DNA of 35,469 nucleotides from IMG/VR virus record IMGVR_UViG_3300024351_000051, positions 1 through 35,469 of that record; one strand, 5' to 3'. The notes beneath the pieces are model-generated. The model saw nothing but the letters and a program-made list of their open reading frames with translations, had not been told where the DNA came from and made no database searches. The position numbers and the translations under genes are program-made. This stretch comes from a virus. This document shows positions 1 to 10,600 of this stretch, piece by piece; position 1 is the stretch's first letter, and every line of letters begins with the position of its first letter.

Positions 1-2
1 AC

Positions 3-1271
3 GCAGCCATCACGTCCGCGAAGATTGCCAGTCTGGCTGTTGGTACCGCCGCCATTCAGACTGGAGCGATCACAAATGCGTTGATTGCCAACCTTGCTGT
101 AGGCTCCGCGCAAATCCAGGACGCGGCCATCACATCTGCGAAGATTGCCAATCTGGCTGTTGGCACGGCAGCGATTCAGACAGGCGCGATCACTACAGCT
201 CTGATTGCCAACTTAGCCGTCGGCTCTGCACAGATTGCTGATGCGGCTATCACATCTGCGAAGATTGCCAATCTGGCTGTTGGCAACGCGGCCATCCAGA
301 ACCTTGCGGTCACCAACTCCAAGATCGCTGACCTGGCTGCGGACAAGATCACAGCCGGAACCATCACGGCGGCAATCGACCTTCGCTCTCCAATTGTCCG
401 CTCGGGAGCCGTGCTTCCTGGCAATGCTGGCTTCTACCTGGGTGACTACGGCGGGGTCAATCAGTTCTACATCGGCAACGGATCGACCGGTATCAACGGT
501 CGTTCTCTTCAGTTCGACGGCACCAACGCGATTGTGCGAGGAGGTATCTACGCCTACTTCGGCACGATCGGCTCGATCCTGATTGACGCCAACGGCATCT
601 CGTCATCGAACTACGTCAGCGGCCTGACCGGCTTCTCGCTGAACCAGTCTGGCGCAGCAGAGTTCAGCAACGTCACGGTTCGCGGCAGCGTCTTCTCTAC
701 CAATGGACAGATCGGCGGCATCAACATCACCGGCGGCGGACTGTCGTCGAGCAACTTTGGCGCTGGCACAGGCTGGTCAATTACCGGCACTGGCAACGCA
801 ACCTTCAACAACATCTACGCTCGTGGCGACATCGAGGCGTCAACGCTGAAGGCCAACACGGTGATGGTCAACACCCTGAACATTCAGGGCGGATCCGTGA
901 CCGCGATGAACATTGCAAGCGGATCTTCTGGCTCCCTTTCCTTTGGAAACACAGCAAGCACGGTAGTCGCTCTTGGGCTGACGATGGCGGGCGGGTCTAG
1001 CGGCGTGACCGTGATTGTCACGCTGAATGCGATCAGCTCTGGTGGCGGCTCAACGATGGGCATCTACATCCGGCGCAACACAGTCCTGATCTCGTCTTCT
1101 GCGGTGTCCGTGCTCGACGCTCAGACATCTTCGTTTGTCGCCACTGCATTCGATCCATCGCCGCTGGATGGCTACAACGTCTACACGGTTGACCTCGTCA
1201 ACCAGGGGCCCGGGTCTGGAACATTTACCTACAGCGCGGTCTCGCTGATCGCATCCGGTGGCAAGCGATGA
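3..1271 (+). CDS. Tail fibre / tail-tip host-specificity protein, C-terminal part (5' partial)
   Basis: The reading frame is open from base 3, so the true start lies upstream of the window; a TTG at 81 is only an internal codon. The first ~115 residues are 20-residue repeats of the type AITSAKIANLAVG, common in the stalks of phage tail-tip and fibre proteins. Then comes a Gly/Ser/Asn-rich, beta-prone region (for example SSNFGAGTGWSITGTGNA) typical of trimeric fibre shafts, and a C-terminal ~130-residue domain rich in T, V and S that may be the receptor-binding head. The stop overlaps the next start (ATGA at 1268-1271), which suggests translational coupling to the tail-assembly-like gene. The role, adhesion of the virion to the host surface, is inferred from composition and position. 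The exact family (J-like tip or side fibre) cannot be fixed without the N-terminus. Confidence 0.75.
   Translation, partial: AAITSAKIASLAVGTAAIQTGAITNALIANLAVGSAQIQDAAITSAKIANLAVGTAAIQTGAITTALIANLAVGSAQIADAAITSAKIANLAVGNAAIQNLAVTNSKIADLAADKITAGTITAAIDLRSPIVRSGAVLPGNAGFYLGDYGGVNQFYIGNGSTGINGRSLQFDGTNAIVRGGIYAYFGTIGSILIDANGISSSNYVSGLTGFSLNQSGAAEFSNVTVRGSVFSTNGQIGGINITGGGLSSSNFGAGTGWSITGTGNATFNNIYARGDIEASTLKANTVMVNTLNIQGGSVTAMNIASGSSGSLSFGNTASTVVALGLTMAGGSSGVTVIVTLNAISSGGGSTMGIYIRRNTVLISSSAVSVLDAQTSSFVATAFDPSPLDGYNVYTVDLVNQGPGSGTFTYSAVSLIASGGKR
6..365 (+). repeat. Tandem 60-bp (20-residue) coding repeats in the tail fibre
   Basis: Units begin near 6, 66, 126, 186 and 246, with a degenerate sixth at 306. 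Units alternate between two versions (ITSAKIANLAVG and ITTALIANLAVG), so the DNA similarity is strongest at a 120-bp period. This suggests duplication of a two-unit block. The array continues upstream of the window. Confidence 0.85.
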
Positions 1272-1873
1272 AATTTGCAGCGTTTTACGACGAGTCGGGC
1301 ACCGTCAAATACGTTTTCGGCTTCCCAGAGGACAGCCCTCCGCCCAACGATAAGCCTTGGGTAGAGGTCAACTCACCCGTTATGGCCGACGATGGCTGTG
1401 TTCGTGACGGCGCATGGGTTGCCTACACGCCCGAGGGTGCCGCCAGAAAAGCTGTCCCACCCCTGCACCCGGCCACATGGAACCCTGGCGCCGAGCAGTG
1501 GGTGGATGCGCGAACGCCTGATGCGCTGAAGGCGGACAAGTGGGCCGAGATCAAGGCTGCTCGAGATGCAGCCGAGCATGGCGGATTCACCTGGGACGGG
1601 TCGGTGTTCGACTCTGACCCGGAGTCACAGACCAAGATCGTCGGGGCCACTCAGCTCGCCAACATGAACCCTGCGTCGTTCTTGATGGACTGGACGCTCA
1701 AGGACAATACCGTACGGACGCTGACAGGTGCGCAGATGATCTCGGTGGGCCAGGCCCTGGCGGTACACGTCAACGCTCAGCACGTCCTGGGCAGAACCCT
1801 TCGGCAGCAGATCGAAGCGGCCACAACTGCCGCCGAGGTCAACGCCATCCACTGGCCCGACGACACCCCGTGA
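1268..1873 (+). CDS. DUF4376-type tail fibre assembly-like protein
   Basis: 201 residues. The C-terminal half carries the DUF4376 signature seen in many phage tail fibre and assembly proteins: a helix KADKWAEIKAARDAAEHGG, then FTWDGSVFDSDPESQTKI, then WTLKDNTVRTLTGAQM and a final helical segment LRQQIEAATTAAEVNAI. The N-terminal ~70 residues look like the small beta domain of fibre-associated proteins (FYDESGTVKYVFGFPED). The start overlaps the fibre stop in an ATGA. Proteins with this domain are found next to fibre genes and are thought to be fibre chaperones or baseplate accessories. Which of these applies here is not visible from the sequence. Confidence 0.7.
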   Translation: MKFAAFYDESGTVKYVFGFPEDSPPPNDKPWVEVNSPVMADDGCVRDGAWVAYTPEGAARKAVPPLHPATWNPGAEQWVDARTPDALKADKWAEIKAARDAAEHGGFTWDGSVFDSDPESQTKIVGATQLANMNPASFLMDWTLKDNTVRTLTGAQMISVGQALAVHVNAQHVLGRTLRQQIEAATTAAEVNAIHWPDDTP

Positions 1874-1938
1874 CCAGAGACAATTGCGGCGTGACGACCT
1901 TCAATCACAACCAGACCTATCAGTAGAAACCCTAAGCA

Positions 1939-2385
1939 ATGCGGGACGCCAAAACGATCTCTCTGCTGCACAGGTTCTTCAGGGACGACCCTGATGCGGT
2001 GCAGCTCGCACTCATGTTGACCCGAATCGCTGACGTTTGGGATGACCTGATCGACAAGGACGCCGAGGTCACGCCGTCAGACATCAACGAAATGATGTGG
2101 CTCGCCCTGTCTGGGGTGAACCGCAACGCCTTCTTCCGCAATCACTGCTCTGAGCTTCTGCCGCTGATGGAGACCTCGATCCTCAACTGGCTGGCTTCCG
2201 ACGAGCTGAAGGCGAACCACGGGCAGAAGGGTGTCGAGATCGCCAACGTGATCCGGCACAGCCTGTGTGATCTGTTTGTTCATATGGCACGAATCATCGG
2301 CGGCTTCGAGTGGGCTGTGTCGGTGACTCCTGAGATCAGGATGCTTGCACAGAACGACACACTCGAAGAGTTTTTGAAAGGGTAA
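1939..2385 (+). CDS. Hypothetical helical protein in the virion gene cluster
   Basis: 148 residues, mostly alpha-helical, no signal peptide or membrane segment. It lies between the tail genes and the internal virion protein genes and ends 4 nt before the next start, so it is probably co-expressed with structural genes. A short acidic stretch, IADVWDDLIDKDAEV, resembles the aspartate-rich motif of isoprenoid synthases, but no second motif supports that and I do not propose that function. The ribosome-binding site before ATG 1939 is weak (CTAAG). Function unknown; a minor virion or morphogenesis protein is possible from position only. Confidence 0.6.
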   Translation: MRDAKTISLLHRFFRDDPDAVQLALMLTRIADVWDDLIDKDAEVTPSDINEMMWLALSGVNRNAFFRNHCSELLPLMETSILNWLASDELKANHGQKGVEIANVIRHSLCDLFVHMARIIGGFEWAVSVTPEIRMLAQNDTLEEFLKG

Positions 2386-2389
2386 GACT

Positions 2390-3415
2390 ATGGGATGGAT
2401 GAGCGCACCCCAGCCGGATCCGGGAATTGGCGAAGCAGCCAGGGCCAGCGCCGAGCTGGGCAAAGAAACATTCGACTTCTACAAGTCTATCTACCAGACC
2501 GACCTCAAGCCGATGCAGGAGCGCCAGCTTGCGCTCGCTGAGAGGGCGACTCAGAGCTACCTTGAAGACTCCCAGCTTGCCCGGGAAGAGGCTCGTCGCC
2601 GCATCGAGGAAGACAAGGCCAACAAAGACCTGCGCGACAAGGTCAAAGCCGATGCGATGGGCTACGACTCTCGAGAGAACATCGAGCGTCGTCAGGGCAT
2701 CGCTGCGGCCAGCGCCAACCAGCAGTTCTCGAATGCTCGAGATCAGTCGCTGCGTAGCTTGTCGCGATACGGCGTCAACCCCAACTCGTCCGCGTTTGCC
2801 CGTACCAACGAGCGGCTGACCCGTGATCAGGCCTTGGCTACGGCTGGTATGCAGACTGGTGCCGCCTTCGACACGATGGACAAGGCGATCGCATTGCGTG
2901 CCGGTGTCAACGAAGCGGCCAGTGGTCGTTCGAACACAGCCGGTCAGTACATCGGCTTGGCCGGGAATAGCCTTGGTGGTGCTGTTGGTGCCGGTAGCGG
3001 CGCTATGGCGGATGCTCGAGCCAATGCGGGCATGGTTGGTCAGGGTGCTGGATACGGCTTGCAAGGCTACAACCAGTCCGGAAACCTGTACGGCCAGGAG
3101 TTCCAGGGACGCATGGCTGGCTACAACGCCCAGATGGGCGCGATCGCTGGTTTGGCTGGAGCGGCAGGCACGTATTACGGCCTGTCCAACAGACCTCCTG
3201 GCAAGGCAGATGGTGGAGAGATTCACTCTGGGCCAGGCCACGTCAAAGGCCCCGGTGGTCCGGTGGACGACAAGGTTCCGGCGATGCTCTCGAACGGCGA
3301 GTATGTGATTCCCGCTGATGTTGTAAAGGCCAAGGGCGTCGAGTTCTTCGACAAGCTCAAGGCGAAGTACCACACCCCGGCTGCACAGCAGCGCATGGGT
3401 CTTCGGAGGAACTGA
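2390..3415 (+). CDS. Probable internal virion/structural protein
   Basis: 341 residues. Residues ~15-110 are helical and charged, rich in E, R, K and A (coiled-coil-like: ERQLALAERATQSYLEDSQ), followed by a long Gly/Ala/Asn-rich middle. The C-terminus has a motif common in phage minor virion and tape-measure-type proteins: ADGGEIHSGPGHVKGPGGP followed by DDKVPAMLSNGEYVIPADVV. A GGGTAAG element before ATG 2390 overlaps the end of the previous gene. Position just before a second helical protein and a giant protein resembles the ejection-protein set of podoviruses (T7 gp14-gp15-gp16 order), though sequence homology to those cannot be judged by eye. Inferred role: internal core or ejected protein. 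Confidence 0.6.
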   Translation: MGWMSAPQPDPGIGEAARASAELGKETFDFYKSIYQTDLKPMQERQLALAERATQSYLEDSQLAREEARRRIEEDKANKDLRDKVKADAMGYDSRENIERRQGIAAASANQQFSNARDQSLRSLSRYGVNPNSSAFARTNERLTRDQALATAGMQTGAAFDTMDKAIALRAGVNEAASGRSNTAGQYIGLAGNSLGGAVGAGSGAMADARANAGMVGQGAGYGLQGYNQSGNLYGQEFQGRMAGYNAQMGAIAGLAGAAGTYYGLSNRPPGKADGGEIHSGPGHVKGPGGPVDDKVPAMLSNGEYVIPADVVKAKGVEFFDKLKAKYHTPAAQQRMGLRRN

Positions 3416-3416
3416 A

Positions 3417-4694
3417 ATGGCTGCTGGACTTGGTATTGCTGCCGGTGCGTTTGCTGAGAACTATGCGCGTGCGCTAGGGCTTCGTAGTCAGCTTGACGAC
3501 GCCGAGAAAAAGCGTGAGGCAATGGGACTCCAGATGGAGAACCAGCGTCTTCAAAATGCCCAGCTTCAAGAGCAGCGCGATGCGAATCAGGCTGCGGTTG
3601 ACCTCGAGAAGAACTGGTCGTCTGGCACTGGTTTCCGGCCAGATGGTGCGGATCAGAACTATGACCACCGCAGTGATCCAGCCGCAGTGTCGAAGTACTA
3701 CGACAACCTGCGCAGCGTGATGAGGCGGCAGGCCTCAGCCTATGGTCGCTCTCAGGTTGAGGCGGACGAGGCTGTCGATCGCGTCGTCAAGTCTCAGTTG
3801 GCAGAGAAGACGGGCAAGACCATTCAGATGCTGAAGATGTCTCCCGAGCGTGCGACTTCTGCCATCAAGTCTGCTTATGAGGCTTTCCCGGATGGCGGCT
3901 CGATTTCGAACGTGACCTACGACAAGGCCAAGGATGCCTACATCATGACCGGCGTCGGCCCTGATGGTACGCAGGGAAGCGTCGAGCGTTCGCGCAGCGA
4001 CGTGATCGAGGCCCTCTCGTTTGGCGCACTGAACGGTCGCGATGCTTCTGCACTGCACATCAGTATGCTGGAGAAGGAGCGTGCTCGCGCATTCGAGTCT
4101 GGTCAGCTCGACAAGAAGATCGCGGCAGACAAGGACAACGTCGCCACCAAGGTTCAGGGCGACAAGGATGTTGCTGGCATGAACATCCAGGGTCGCAAGG
4201 ATGTCGCCAACATCGAAGGCGGCTACGGCATCAACATTGCCAACATCAGGGCCAACGCCGCCGGTCGAGAAGCCGCCACAGCTCAGCAAAACCAACTGCT
4301 TAATCGCCAGCTTGGGGCCGTGCGCCAGGGCTTCGAGGCTGTCATCAAGCAAGACATCGATACCGCTGCCAAGCAGAACAGCAGATGGGAAATGATGCCT
4401 CAAGAAGCTCGTCAGAAGATCATGGACGACATCGAGAACAAGGTTGCTGAGTCTCGCCAGGTTGGTGAGGCCAACGTCTACCTTGGCGGCAGCTTGGATG
4501 CTCGCACCATTCATCGCGCCTACACCCAAACCAGAGATCCTCAGCAGGCGCAAGAGCTGTTCGCCCGTGACGACAATGGCAAGCTGAGACTCAAGCGAGA
4601 CGAAGCCACCGGCCAGATCTTCGCGCTCACCAAGAGTGGCGTGTATGTCCCGGCCCCCAACGGCGCTCGATTCACCCTGCCTGGCACCAAGTAA
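3417..4694 (+). CDS. Probable internal virion protein, coiled-coil rich
   Basis: 425 residues starting 1 nt after the previous stop, with a strong GGAGG ribosome site (3406-3410) inside the end of that gene. Residues ~20-65 and ~215-330 are predicted coiled coil (AEKKREAMGLQMENQRLQNA; repeated KDN/KDV segments around 240-265). The middle (~140-200) is a compact alpha/beta region. No catalytic motif is seen. Order and size match the second ejection protein in podovirus-like virion clusters, between a Gly-rich minor protein and a very large protein. Structural role is inferred from position and composition. Confidence 0.6.
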   Translation: MAAGLGIAAGAFAENYARALGLRSQLDDAEKKREAMGLQMENQRLQNAQLQEQRDANQAAVDLEKNWSSGTGFRPDGADQNYDHRSDPAAVSKYYDNLRSVMRRQASAYGRSQVEADEAVDRVVKSQLAEKTGKTIQMLKMSPERATSAIKSAYEAFPDGGSISNVTYDKAKDAYIMTGVGPDGTQGSVERSRSDVIEALSFGALNGRDASALHISMLEKERARAFESGQLDKKIAADKDNVATKVQGDKDVAGMNIQGRKDVANIEGGYGINIANIRANAAGREAATAQQNQLLNRQLGAVRQGFEAVIKQDIDTAAKQNSRWEMMPQEARQKIMDDIENKVAESRQVGEANVYLGGSLDARTIHRAYTQTRDPQQAQELFARDDNGKLRLKRDEATGQIFALTKSGVYVPAPNGARFTLPGTK

Positions 4695-4699
4695 TCAGC

Positions 4700-7600
4700 A
4701 TGGCAACAGACCGACTCGGACTCAGGAACCCATACTTCTTGGACTCTGCTGAGGCCGAGCGAGGGGTTCGATCAAGGGACTCTGGCTTCTTGAGCGGCGA
4801 TCTGGAGTTTGACGTCCAGGCCCCGAGCACCAGTGCGTCCGTGATGCGGGACTCGATGAACAGCGAGGTCAGCCAATCTCGACAGACTGCGCCATCAGGT
4901 CGAAGGGTCGCCCCTGGATTCATGGCTGGCGACATGGAGATCGATCCGGATTACAAGCCTCCGGTTGCTGAGCCTCAGCCGACCGCCAAGAAGGTCGCTG
5001 ACGAGGACTACGGCTTCCAGCCCATCAATGCCTTGAAGAAGGGCTTCAAGGGTCTGGGTCTGACCTGGGACTTCCTGGCCAACCGGCTTGAGAAGGCTGT
5101 CACTGGCGACACCAAGGACACCGCTCCCATCCTGGCCAAGAGCGTCGAGGAATACAACCAGATCGCCTCTGATCCTCGCATCGGCAAGATGGTCAAGGAG
5201 GCCGACCAGAAGTACCAGGACGATGGTGTGGTAGCAGCCACCGGCTCAATGCTGGGCTGGATGGTTCGCAACCCGACGATGGTTGCCAACTTCCTGGCCG
5301 AGCAGATTCCTGGCGCTGCCGTTGGTGGCGGTATCGGTGGTGTGGCCACGGCTCCGCTCAAGAGTGCTGCTGCTGGTGCCGCAGCTCGAGCTGGCGCAAG
5401 CAAGGCCGTGCAGTCCGCTGTCGGCACTGGCGTGACCGGTGCAGGCATCAACACGTCTGCCGTGGTGTTCCAGTCCCTGGGCACGAACTACACCGAGGGC
5501 CTTCAGAAGTTCGATGGCGACACTGAGGCTGCTGCCGAGTACGCCGTCAGCAAGACTGCCGGTGAAGTACCGGCCAACGCTGTGGCTGGCGCGTTCCTGG
5601 GCATCAATCCGTTCAAGTCCAAGGTCGCCAACATCCTCAACCAGGCGAACATCCAGGGCATCGGTGGCGCTACCGGTGCCTACATGGCATCCAAGGCTGT
5701 CGGTGAGGATGCGAGCTTCGGTGAGATGGCGCTCGAGTACCTGGGCGAAGGCTTGACCGCACCCGGCGAGATCGCTGCCGTTGGCGTAGAGAAGTTCCGT
5801 GGCAAGCCGCAGGAGCAGGGGCCCAATGCCCCACCGAATCCTGTGAGCGATCGTAATGCTGGCGAGCCTCCTGCTGGCCCTGGCATGTCGCCCGTCCAGA
5901 TGCAGGAGTTCGTCAACGACTCCCGCTCTGTGCCGTTCTTTGCCGCCCTGTACCAGACGGCGGACGATGCCACCAAGACGCAGATCGAGCAGGCGATGGG
6001 CCGAAGCGATCAGCTCGAGGCATTCCAGACGGCTATCAACAACGTCCAGTCGATTGAAGATGGCAATCGCCTGGTTCAGCAGAACGGGGACTTCGCCAAC
6101 TTGGTGCTTGGGTCTCTGGATCCGTTCCTGAAGACGCCGCCTCCAGCCGGTGTGTACAAATCCACACCGCCCAGCTTGGCTCGGGCAGCTAGTGAAGATG
6201 CTTCATTCGGCTCTGACGAGAACCTCGCCTCTCTTGAAGAGGAGATCCAACGGTCTCGCGCTGTTCGAGAGTTTGAGCGAGAGCAGCCTGGTGGGCTCGT
6301 ACCCAGTCAAGCCAGTAAAACCGGCGTCGAACCTGCTTCTTCAACTGAGACTCCCGCTACCGAACCGATCGTAGCCCAGACGACAGATGGCACTCAAAAC
6401 GAGCCACTGACAGTCGGCACAGCCCCCTCGATCAGCAACATCGAAGTCTCTCGCGGAGACGGTAGCTCCCTGTTCGTGCCGTCAGTGCGCTTCGAAAGTC
6501 GCGGCATGACCGCTTCGATGAGTGGCAGAGAGTTTGAGCTGCAACTAGCTGGGCCAGTTCAGCCTGGAGCTATCAGCTTCTCGTCGGTCAGGGTCACGCC
6601 AGACGCCACCTACTTTGGCGGCAGTTCTGACAGGTCAAGCAACCTGCTTGCGTGGGTTGATGGCCAGTCTATTGCCATCGAGGAACCGTCTACCTCAAAG
6701 ATGGTTCGTCTCGACAGATCGTCTCCTGGCGGCTCCGCCGAGACTGCCTTGCGCAAGGCTGTCGGGGACGCGGCAGTTGATGCTTTCCTCTCCTCTGATC
6801 CATCAAATGCTCAGTCTGCGGTGTCTCAAGCCATTCTGGGCATGGACATCAATCCAGAGATCCAATCTGCGCGGAAGCTGTTTGATCGATCATTCTCTGC
6901 AACACAGGTCGCCGAGAGCGATGCGACTTCCGCCACGTCCGTGGCGCAGGACTCGTTCTCGCAACTTCAGACAAGCCTGGAGCAGCGGGGTGCTGAGGCG
7001 GGCTCGATCAAGCGTGTCAAGAACCCTTCCCACCTGAACAAGATCGCCAAGCTGTTTGGCGTCGAGTTGTTTGCCTACAGCTACAACGGCAGCGATGCTC
7101 GCCTGAAGAAGCTTGCTGGCACCAACATCACGTCCCCGACTGGCAAGTCGATCATCGGCATCAACGTCACCCAGTCACCCAAGGCGTCACTGTTCGTCCT
7201 TGGCCATGAGGTGTTCCACGATCTGGCCCGTCGTTTCCCGCAGCAGGCCCAGTCGCTGAGCCTTGAGATCAAGTCTTACCTCCAGGCCAACCGGTACGAG
7301 GACTACAAGAAGTTCTACGAGTCCAAGAACCAGACAGAGAAGACGGACGAAGAGGTTGCAGCCGATGTGCTCGGAACCCTGTTCACGGACAAGAAGTTCT
7401 GGGAGCAGCTTGGAGTGCGCAACCAACCTCTGCTGGCTCGCATCCTGTCGGTCATCGACAACCTGATCGCCAGCTTCAAGGCCAACGCCGACTCCGGTCG
7501 GATGCAGATCAAGCAGTTCATCACCGAGTACGAGAAGGTGAGGGACAGGGTCGCATCCTTTGTGACCGAGACCCAACAGGGCAAGCCTTCTCAGTCCCAG

Positions 7601-10600
7601 GTTGGGACTGCCACGGATGAGATGGCTGATCTGCCGATCGACCAGGTGCGTCAGCTCCTGGCTGAGAAGAGGATCAGTGATGCGGCCAAGCTGTTCAAGG
7701 CCAGCAACCTCCAAGCTCAGGGCTTCGACTTCTCGCAGGTGGCGAGGGAGGCTGGCGCACGGGTGATTGGTCGTTCTGTGGTGAAATCAGACACTGCGGA
7801 AGCCCAGGCACCGAGCGGCACTACAAGCGAATCCGACAGTGTCCGGACTGAGGGCGCGACTCAGCCTGCGGCTACCGCACCTACCATAAAGAAGGGTCCT
7901 CCCGACCGCTTCGAAAATAAGAACATCACGCTCAGCGACGAAGATCTGCGTACCGTTGAGGACGAGGTGCGGATCGTCAAGGACTTGCTGAGAAACGCCA
8001 AGTTTGCCCAGCGAGAAAGCCTTAAGGCTAAGTTCCTCCAGGAGGCAAAAGACTCCTTCGACAAGTTTGCACTTGGCGCTCAAGGCCAGAGCTTCAACGA
8101 TCTGGAGAAGCAGGTTGCAGAAGAGAAGGCTAAGAATCGCACCCCTCGGACTGAGCCGACTGCGGAGAACGTGATCCGCTCCCGTGTACGTCGCCTGATG
8201 ACGGCTGCTGACAGCACGGCGGAAGATCGGGCCAAGCTCGAGCAAGAGGCCAAGAAGGCCAAGAAGGATCAGGAGAAGGCGGCCAATCAAGTCTCGAACG
8301 TCGATGACATCGAAGATCCCAATCGCTTTGCCGACACCCTCGGTGAGCGTGCGGACGATGCAATCGGCAAGGAAGAAGGCGAGCCGAAGGCCGACAAGCG
8401 CGTATCTGACAGCATCATTGAGCAGCAGCGCAAGCTCCTGAAGCGTCGCGCCAACGAGGTTGCCAGCAACCCCGACGTGATGATGGGCGAGCTGCTCAAC
8501 ATCAAGTCTGAAGCCGAGAAGGCTGGGCTGTCCGCTGAGACGATCGCGGACATCTTCGACACACCGATGGCACAGATCAAAGCTCTGGCTGACGGCTTGA
8601 TGTCTGAGGTCAAGGCTGACGAGCAATTGACGGACGTCACTGACGAGACCAACGTCGAGCAGCAGCCTGCCGATGCTGGCGAGCCGATCACCAGCTATAA
8701 CGCGGCGCGTAATGCCGTTCAGGCCATAACGCAGGGCGTTACTAGTGGGCGGATCACGGTTGATGGAATCACCCGTGTGCTGCAACTGGCGCGTCGTGAC
8801 GCCAACTTCTCGATCGGACAACTGATCCAGGCGATGCAGGAGGAGGGGATCGAGGTTCCATCCGTGTTCGATCGGATGAATGGCCGTCCGTTCACGCAGC
8901 CCTTTGTTGCCTTCGTATCCAGCTCACCCAACCATCCGGTGGCGCGTCAGGAGTGGTTCACCTCCCTGGATCGAGCCTTGCGTGAGTCAACCTCCGCAGA
9001 GAAAACCACCATCCTGAGTCAGCTCACCAGCGTTGAGCGCGAGCTGTACAACGACTGGAAGGCCAAGAACTCCCGCGCACCGGTAGATACCGACAGCAAG
9101 GATTTGCTCAAGGTCTTCCCGAACTCTCTGTTCACCAAGTTCAGCCTGACCCAGATGCGCAACCCGGAGAGCATCCCGCAAGGGCAGCTCCCGCTGTCGG
9201 TTCGCTCTGGCATCGTGGACTTTGTGCAGGACTGGTATGCCGACGTCTCCAACGCTCTGACCTACCGGCCCGACATGGCCCGTCAGATCCTTGGCGCTCT
9301 GGCTCCCCAGGATCTCAAGGCGTTCACCGCGTGGCGCAAGGCACAACAGCGGGCCACTATGAAGAAGGCCGAGGTGATCGGTCGCTCGGTTGACTACGGC
9401 AACCTGATGGGTCTGCGCTTCATCGGCCCCATGCTGACCGATGCCTACAAGCAGCAGCTCTCCCTGGCCGACCAGTTCATGGCCAAAGAGGCTGTAGCCT
9501 GGGCTGCTCGCATCGACGCACTGATTGAGCGGGTCAACCAGGATCAGAGTCTGTCGCCGCAAGATCGCAAAAATGCGATACGGGACATCACCTACCGTGA
9601 GCTGAACCGGATCCACAAGACGATCCACAACCGCGCCAGGAAGCTGGCTGACACGACAGACAACGCCGACTCGTTCGCCAACTGGGTTGCCGAGATGAAC
9701 GAGCGCATGTCTCGTCCTGAGCAGCAGCAGGGTCGGACGGACGAAGGCGAGTTCGTGGCGATTGAGGAGCGGGCAGACGAATCGTTTGACGACATGGCGT
9801 CCCGCCTGGGTGACGCACTGTTCCGTATCGGCAACGGCGAGACTGGGTCTGTCGCATCGACGGTGCTGGTGCAGTCCCAGGTGTCCGAGATCATGGGCAC
9901 CTTCAAGTCTGCTGCCAACGTCAAGGTGGTCGGCAACCCGTCGCATCTGCCTGACGGCGTGCGTGAGCGTTTGATGAAGCGTCTGACCAACGGCTACATG
10001 CCCAAGGGTCTGTACGACGCGCAGACGGGGAACATCTACATGTTCTCCGAGGCTGCTACATCTGAGCACGACACCCAGTTCACCCTGTTCCACGAGCTGT
10101 ACGGCCACTTCGGTCTGCGTGCTTTCCTGGGCGACACCTACACCGACTACTTCACCTCGCTCTACAACGGCAACAAGGCTATCCGGGAAGCAGCTAACAA
10201 GCAGAAGGAAGGCCGCAACATCTCCAACGCTGTGGCGGTTGAGGAAGCCCTCTCCGACATGGCTGGCGATGGCAAGTTCGCTGGCGTCATCAAGGGTGTG
10301 GTCGGCAAGCTGATCAAAGCCCTGCGTGATGCAGGCTTCGAAGGTGTTGCAAACTGGCTGAGTAAGTTCACAGATGCCGAGGTTATGTACGTCCTGCGTG
10401 CCGCCCGTGATGCGGCTCGCAACGGCGGCGTGCCTGTGCTCAACGGCGCACCTGCCGACGTGCTTCTGTCCGAAGTGCGGATGCCGTACGAGATGTACTC
10501 GACCAAGGACGGCGAGACGACTGCCTACGCCCGGTACAACCCGGTGACGATGCAGTGGTACGTGTTCACGCCCAAGCAAGGCTCGAGCAACATCAACACG

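Noticed and set aside
1-1271. A diversity-generating retroelement target in the fibre
   Set aside because: No reverse transcriptase or matching template repeat is present in the window; the repeats are in-frame tandem stalk units.
1939-2385. An isoprenoid synthase-like enzyme based on VWDDLIDKD
   Set aside because: Only one aspartate-rich stretch is present, the protein is too short, and the context is structural.
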